From Bacteroidales bacterium (GTDB lineage: Bacteria; Bacteroidota; Bacteroidia; Bacteroidales; F082): DNA of 57,542 nt. Positions 53,349 to 57,542 of the stretch are shown piece after piece. The DNA lies in contig JANQGJ010000024.1 of assembly GCA_028277395.1 (NCBI GenBank), positions 1 to 57,542 on the forward strand. The letters run 5' to 3'. The notes under the pieces were generated by a model. That model had not been told where the DNA came from. It searched no databases and saw only the letters and a list, made by a program, of their open reading frames with translations. Made by a program: the position numbers and the translations under genes. Every line of letters begins with the position of its first letter. The stretch's first letter is position 1.

Positions 53349-53356
53349 GTCTTTAA

Positions 53357-53390
53357 ATAAGACTCATACAAAATATTGTATAAGACTCAT
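53357..53390. repeat. Direct repeat flanking a small palindrome after sprA
   Basis: ATAAGACTCAT occurs at 53357-53367 and 53380-53390, flanking ATACAA...TTGTAT. The function is unclear; it could be a weak terminator or a regulator site ahead of gcvH. Confidence 0.5.
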
Positions 53391-53498
53391 TTATTATCTT
53401 TAAGTGTTTAATTGTTACGCAGTTAGTTGTTGGTAGATGTTGGTGATAAAATCTTGAAAAAAATCACGGTAACTTAACCTGATACAATAAAAATGAAC

Positions 53499-53506
53499 TA
53501 AATTTG
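53499..53506 (+). promoter_or_regulatory. -7 element for gcvH
   Basis: TAAATTTG matches TAnnTTTG, 24 bases before the gcvH start. Confidence 0.5.
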
Positions 53507-53529
53507 GCGCTGATTTAATTAAAAAAATT

Positions 53530-53913
53530 ATGATGAATATTCCAGAGAATTTACTTTACACAGAAGACCACGAGTGGGTTAAAATTGATGGTGATAACGC
53601 ATTTATTGGTGTAACTGATTTTGCTCAAAAGGAGCTTGGTGATATTGTTTTTGTTGAGGTTGAAACAGTTGATGAAGAACTGGAAAAAGGTGACTCATTT
53701 GGAACGATTGAAGCCGTTAAAACAGTTTCTGATATGTTTATGCCTGTTGCAGGTACAGTTATTGAGTTTAACGAAATACTTGAATCAGATCCGGAAGCAA
53801 TAAATAAAGATCCTTATGGAGACGGGTGGATTATCAAAATCAACATTGCTGATAAATCTGAGCTTGACGAGTTGCTGGATAGTAAAGCATATGCTGAGAA
53901 TATAGATTCTTAA
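53530..53913 (+). CDS. gcvH: Glycine cleavage system H protein
   Basis: The 127-residue lipoyl carrier protein shuttles the aminomethyl group between the P, T and L proteins of glycine cleavage. [21 protein letters not shown] and [12 protein letters not shown] are visible, with the lipoylated Lys in the latter (about residue 64). Two ATGs adjoin (53530 and 53533); either could initiate. The P, T and L genes are not in the window. A VanZ-like gene follows after 5 bases, an association I would call accidental to function. Confidence 0.96.
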   Translation: MMNIPENLLYTEDHEWVKIDGDNAFIGVTDFAQKELGDIVFVEVETVDEELEKGDSFGTIEAVKTVSDMFMPVAGTVIEFNEILESDPEAINKDPYGDGWIIKINIADKSELDELLDSKAYAENIDS

Positions 53914-53918
53914 ACAGA

Positions 53919-54314
53919 ATGTACTTCAGGATACTTTGGGCACCAATATTATGGGCAGTATTTATAATTATTCTGGTTGGTGTGCCCGGAACATATTTCC
54001 CAAATGTTAAAACATTTTGGGAATGGCTGTCTCCTGATAAGTTAGTTCATGTATTTATATTTGGCGTTCAGTCGTTTTTGATATTATATGCTTTGGATAA
54101 ACAATATAAATCTCTGCGACAACGTTTAGTTTACAACATAACAATAATTACTGCAACATCATTATTTGCATTGGTTACTGAAGTTCTTCAAAAGTATTTA
54201 TTTATCGGAAGGGATGGAAACATTTTTGATTTTATTGCTGATGTTATTGGTGTTTTTGTTGGTTTTGTGGCATATTATTTGTTTAATTATAAAAAGAAAA
54301 ATGCTGGTAACTAA
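53919..54314 (+). CDS. VanZ-like membrane protein
   Basis: The 131-residue protein has four predicted membrane helices (about 6-24, 39-58, 69-92 and 105-124) and the VanZ-family features PDKLVHVFIFGVQSFL and ALVTEVLQKYLFIGRDGNIFDFIADVIGV, where the acidic and aromatic residues are typical. VanZ-like proteins are linked to teicoplanin resistance in enterococci but are general envelope proteins elsewhere. The start lies 5 bases after gcvH, and tonB follows 59 bases later. Confidence 0.85.
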   Translation: MYFRILWAPILWAVFIIILVGVPGTYFPNVKTFWEWLSPDKLVHVFIFGVQSFLILYALDKQYKSLRQRLVYNITIITATSLFALVTEVLQKYLFIGRDGNIFDFIADVIGVFVGFVAYYLFNYKKKNAGN

Positions 54315-54373
54315 ATCGATTGAAGATTTTGTTATTTTAGCCAAATTATAGTTTAATCATAAATTTAATAAAG

Positions 54374-55051
54374 ATGGAAGCCAGAAAAACAAAAAAAGCG
54401 GACCTTGAAGGAAAAAAAGGTTACTTTTTTGAAATTGGTCTGATTATAGCTTTGTTAGTTGTTTTTGCAGCTTTTGAATACAAAAGTTATGATAAAATAA
54501 CTGTTGACCTTACTGCACGTGCAGTTGATGATACTCCTGAGGAAATTATTCCAATTACTGAGCAAAAGGTGAAACCACCTCCACCTCCACCTCCAAAACA
54601 GGTTACAAAAATTACTATTGTTGAGGATGATGTAGAGGTTGAAGATGAAATCGACATTGATGTTGAAGCTGATGATGAAACAGAAATGGAAGAATATATT
54701 CCACCAGAAGATGATGATGAGGAAATCGTAGAAGCTGAGATTTTTACCGTTGTTGAAGCAATGCCTGAATTCCCTGGAGGTATGGGTAAGTTGATGAGCT
54801 ATTTAGGTAATAATATTAAATATCCTCCATTTGCCAAAGAAACAAACATTCAGGGCCGTGTGTTTATCAACTTTGTTGTTGAACCCGATGGCAGTATCTC
54901 CAATGTTAAAGTTCTAAGAGGAATTGGCGGTGGATGCGACGAAGAAGCAATTAGGGTAGTAAACAGCATGCCAAAATGGAAACCTGGTATGCAACGCGGA
55001 AAACCGGTTAGGGTTTCATATAACCTGCCAGTGAAGTTTACGCTACAATAA
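54374..55051 (+). CDS. tonB: TonB energy-transducing protein
   Basis: The 225-residue protein has one membrane helix (about 18-35), a Pro run (KPPPPPPPKQ, about 68-77), an unusual acidic linker (about 84-120: VEDDVEVEDEIDIDVEADD then EEYIPPEDDDEEIVEAE) and a C-terminal TonB domain (about 135-225) with MPEFPGGMGKLMSYLGNNIKYP and GRVFINFVVEPDGSISNVKV. It couples the proton motive force of ExbBD to TonB-dependent receptors. The acidic linker replaces the Lys-Pro/Glu-Pro repeats of enterobacteria. exbB/exbD are not adjacent. Confidence 0.93.
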   Translation: MEARKTKKADLEGKKGYFFEIGLIIALLVVFAAFEYKSYDKITVDLTARAVDDTPEEIIPITEQKVKPPPPPPPKQVTKITIVEDDVEVEDEIDIDVEADDETEMEEYIPPEDDDEEIVEAEIFTVVEAMPEFPGGMGKLMSYLGNNIKYPPFAKETNIQGRVFINFVVEPDGSISNVKVLRGIGGGCDEEAIRVVNSMPKWKPGMQRGKPVRVSYNLPVKFTLQ

Positions 55052-55066
55052 TATTTTAGGAATCAT

Positions 55067-55101
55067 AAAAAAAGCTGCTTTTGAAAAAAGCAGCTTTTTT
55101 T
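55067..55101. terminator. Bidirectional terminator between tonB and rocD
   Basis: AAAAAAAGCTGCTTTT pairs perfectly with its complement across a three-base loop, giving A and T runs on both sides that suit either direction. The tonB and rocD stops lie 16 and 22 bases away. Confidence 0.88.
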
Positions 55102-55122
55102 ATATCTGGAAAATTACTTTGA

Positions 55123-56346
55123 TTAATCAAAGAATAATATCGAATCTTTGATAAGTCCGATTGCTGTTCTCAACTGTTCTTCGCTTATTACCAATGGTGG
55201 TGCAAAACGTATTATATGATCATGAGTTGGTTTTGCAAGAACTCCGTTTTCCGCCATCTTAACACAAACATCCATAGCAGTTTTACCATTTTTAGGTTTT
55301 ATTACAACGGCATTAAGAAGTCCCTTTCCTCTTACAACTTCAACCATTTCTGAATCAATACTTTTCATCTCTTCTCTGAAGATCTTTCCAAGTGCTTCTG
55401 CTTTTTCTTCAAGGTTTTCTTCTTTTACAACCTGTAACGCTGCTGTAGCAATTTTAGCAGCAACAGGATTACCTCCAAATGTTGAACCATGCTGGCCGGG
55501 TTTTATTGTCAGCATTATCTCGTCGTCAGCCAGTACTGCTGAAACCGGATATGTTCCTCCTGAAAGAGCCTTACCAAGAATAAGTATATCAGGATGGATT
55601 CCTTCATGATCACATGCAAGCATTTTACCTGTTCGTGCAATACCTGTTTGTACCTCGTCCGCTATGAATAATACATTATTATCATGGCACATATCGAAAG
55701 CTTTTTTTAGATAGCCTTCATCAGGAACAACTACACCGGCTTCTCCCTGTATAGGTTCTACAAGAAATCCGGCTACGTTTGGATCTTTTAAAGCCTCTTT
55801 AAGTGCTTCTAGGTCGTTGTAAGGAATAACAATAAACCCCGGTGTATATGGACCAAAACCCGTTCTTGATTCAGGATCGGTCGACATAGAAATAATGGAT
55901 ATCGTTCTGCCGTGAAAGTTATCAGCACAAACAATAATCTTAGCCATATCAGGTTCGATTCCTTTAACATCGTAAGCCCATCTGCGACATAGTTTAAGGG
56001 CAGTTTCATCTGCCTCAGCACCTGTATTCATTGGTAATACTTTATCATAACCAAAGAATTCGGTAATATATTTCTCGTAAACACCCAATGCATCACTGTA
56101 AAAAGCTCTTGACGTTAATGTTAATGTTTGAGCCTGATCAACCATTGCCCCGATGATTTTAGGGTGGCAATGTCCTTGATTTACAGCTGAATATGCTGAC
56201 AGGAAATCGAAGTATTCTTTACCTTCAACATCCCATACTTTAGCTCCTCTTCCCTTGGAAAGAACTACAGGTAGCGGATGATAGTTATGTGCCCCATGTT
56301 TATCTTCCAGCTCCATTGCAATTTTTGATGTTAGTATCTCTGCCAT
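55123..56346 (-). CDS. rocD: Ornithine aminotransferase
   Basis: The 407-residue class III PLP aminotransferase has [26 protein letters not shown], the glycine-rich [19 protein letters not shown], the PLP-binding [13 protein letters not shown] and ILGKALSGG, with the PLP-binding Lys in GKAL. Those features match ornithine-oxo-acid transaminase (ornithine plus 2-oxoglutarate to glutamate-5-semialdehyde and glutamate). It is a stand-alone gene in arginine/ornithine breakdown. The class also includes related acetylornithine enzymes, but the N-terminal [15 protein letters not shown] region favours rocD. Confidence 0.9.
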   Translation of the reverse strand: MAEILTSKIAMELEDKHGAHNYHPLPVVLSKGRGAKVWDVEGKEYFDFLSAYSAVNQGHCHPKIIGAMVDQAQTLTLTSRAFYSDALGVYEKYITEFFGYDKVLPMNTGAEADETALKLCRRWAYDVKGIEPDMAKIIVCADNFHGRTISIISMSTDPESRTGFGPYTPGFIVIPYNDLEALKEALKDPNVAGFLVEPIQGEAGVVVPDEGYLKKAFDMCHDNNVLFIADEVQTGIARTGKMLACDHEGIHPDILILGKALSGGTYPVSAVLADDEIMLTIKPGQHGSTFGGNPVAAKIATAALQVVKEENLEEKAEALGKIFREEMKSIDSEMVEVVRGKGLLNAVVIKPKNGKTAMDVCVKMAENGVLAKPTHDHIIRFAPPLVISEEQLRTAIGLIKDSILFFD

Positions 56347-56391
56347 AAGAATGCAATTTTAAAATTTAAAACAGATAATAAAATAAAGCCT

Positions 56392-56399
56392 CAAAATTA
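56392..56399 (-). promoter_or_regulatory. -7 element for rocD
   Basis: The minus strand reads TAATTTTG, matching TAnnTTTG, about 45 bases upstream of the ATG. Confidence 0.5.
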
Positions 56400-56523
56400 G
56401 TCTTTTTATAATTCAACTGACTTAAAAATAGTTGATTTAGGATTATTTGATAGATAAATTTTTAATTTTAAATCCGGACATATTGTTACAGGAACAGGCT
56501 TTCTGAAATTAACTCAAGAATTG

Positions 56524-57542
56524 TTACAGTAAGTGTCTGAATGGCAATAGTATCCATTCGAACATTTTATTAATAAGGGGCCTGTTTTTCCAATTGTTAT
56601 AATTAAACTTTATTGAATCACTAATAGTTTTTTTCATATGAGTATTTACTTGTGATGCAATATCTTTATTATTACCAATCAGCATTATCTCATACATATA
56701 TCTAAAGCTCCTGTAGTCGAAGTTAGATGATCCAATGGCAAAAGTTTTTTTATCTACTAACATCATCTTGGCATGGAGATTATTGGGTTCATAAAACAAA
56801 AAGTTAACACCCGTTTTATACATCAAACCAAAATATTTATTGCGAAGTATATCAATAAGCGTAACATCTGAGTGACGTGGCAGAACGATATTTACTAATA
56901 CACCTCTGGCAGCGGCATCCATAAGGGCTTTTCTCAGAAAATATCCGGGAAGGAAATATGGAGTTTCAATAGATATTTTAGTTTGTGCTCCTTTTATTAA
57001 TTTGATGAACTTATTGTTTATGAGTTTCCTGGTTATGGACGGAACATCTCTTACAATTTCAAAACCATCGTGTTTTATAAGCTTGGTTTTATATGGGCTC
57101 TTAAAAGAGTATTTGTTGTATCCGTTAAAGTCTTGTTTAAACAGTTTTACAAATGTGGCAGTTATGTCACTTTGCATCCTTAAAACAGATTCGCGCCAGT
57201 TCATGTTGTAACCTGTTAAATTAGAGGATCCAATATATGTTATTTCATCATCAATTAACAATAACTTCCTATGGTTCCGCCTGTGGCTTCTGGTAAAGAT
57301 ATCTGAATTAAACTTTATTTTCTCAAAAAAACGTACTTCTCCCTTATACTTAATTAGCTTTTTAAAATAGTCATGATCGATTGGTCCGGCACCCCAATAG
57401 TCAATCAGCACTTTTACCTCAACACCCTCCTTTGCCTTCTTTGTCAAAGCCCTTCTGAACCGTTCACCTATTTCATCTTTACCAACTCGGAATGTTTCAA
57501 TATAAATATATTTATTTGCCTTCTCAATATCTTCGATCATCT
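56524..57542 (-). CDS. Cardiolipin synthase/phospholipase D-type enzyme, 5' end outside the window
   Basis: The 338 visible residues include two HKD motifs: RNHRKLLLIDDEITYIGSSN and NNLHAKMMLVDKKTFAIGSSN (H..K and the trailing GSSN). Enzymes of this type join phosphatidylglycerol molecules to make cardiolipin. The visible frame runs to the window edge; the ATG near 57540 is probably internal, because complete cardiolipin synthases have N-terminal membrane helices and are over 450 residues. The typical sequence KANKYIYIETF at the visible N-terminus is part of the catalytic domain. The intact reading frame gives no sign of damage. Confidence 0.85.
   Translation of the reverse strand, partial: MIEDIEKANKYIYIETFRVGKDEIGERFRRALTKKAKEGVEVKVLIDYWGAGPIDHDYFKKLIKYKGEVRFFEKIKFNSDIFTRSHRRNHRKLLLIDDEITYIGSSNLTGYNMNWRESVLRMQSDITATFVKLFKQDFNGYNKYSFKSPYKTKLIKHDGFEIVRDVPSITRKLINNKFIKLIKGAQTKISIETPYFLPGYFLRKALMDAAARGVLVNIVLPRHSDVTLIDILRNKYFGLMYKTGVNFLFYEPNNLHAKMMLVDKKTFAIGSSNFDYRSFRYMYEIMLIGNNKDIASQVNTHMKKTISDSIKFNYNNWKNRPLINKMFEWILLPFRHLL

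Noticed and set aside
56524..57540. A complete cardiolipin synthase of 338 residues starting at 57540
   Set aside because: The ATG there follows no promoter-like sequence and lacks the N-terminal membrane helices; the frame remains open to the window edge.

Overview
The window is a stretch of chromosome from a low-GC member of the Bacteroidota, most likely Bacteroidales/Marinilabiliales-like, although the order is a guess. The evidence is the gene content: the type IX secretion genes sprA/sov and porG (DUF6089), a sigma/FecR/TonB-dependent receptor operon, an S46 dipeptidyl-peptidase, GlsA/GlsB-like glycine-lipid acyltransferases, and a TonB with a Pro-rich then acidic linker. The promoters agree: most intergenic regions carry a TAnnTTTG element, the -7 box of the Bacteroidota primary sigma factor, and purine-rich Shine-Dalgarno sequences are weak or absent. 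No rRNA, tRNA, CRISPR array, transposase or prophage gene was found.

Layout. (1) 1-1865 is an accessory-looking patch of 3' gene fragments alternating with small lipoprotein genes, ending at a terminator. (2) 2062-11517 holds housekeeping genes: an NFU-type Fe-S scaffold with Mrp/ApbC, rpmB, hpt with a tandem-duplicated adenylate kinase, purE, an O-methyltransferase with an M16 peptidase, a potassium channel, a degenerate PrsW-like membrane protein, a small cupin and rsgA. (3) 11534-20658 is an envelope-biogenesis block: a CBS-domain protein, an Omp85-like outer-membrane protein, nadK, porG, uppS, bamA and two OmpH/Skp chaperones. (4) 20909-23395 has two lipid acyltransferases (glycine-lipid type) and engB. 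(5) 23399-25284 encodes a biotin carrier protein and an acyl-CoA carboxyltransferase, followed by a YjbR-family gene. (6) 25829-30651 is a surface-signalling operon (ECF sigma, FecR anti-sigma, TonB-dependent receptor) with an upstream lipoprotein. (7) 30838-34958 carries two secreted peptidase genes, S46 and M49-like. (8) 35240-39609 is a MacB-type ABC efflux operon with two permeases and an adaptor. (9) 39982-45310 has an orphan membrane histidine kinase, an extended SDR paired with a steroid 5-alpha-reductase-like membrane enzyme, and dxs. (10) 45432-55051 has ruvA, the giant sprA, gcvH, a VanZ-like gene and tonB. (11) 55123-57542 has ornithine aminotransferase and the end of a cardiolipin-synthase-type phospholipase D gene cut by the window edge.

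Several genes serve one theme, building and energising the outer membrane: BamA, Skp-like chaperones, UppS, PorG, SprA, TonB and its receptor. The most unusual items are the two-domain adenylate kinase whose second half has lost key acidic residues, the SDR plus 5-alpha-reductase-like pair beside dxs, and the decayed fragment/lipoprotein array at the left edge. No wholly new multi-gene system could be demonstrated from sequence alone.
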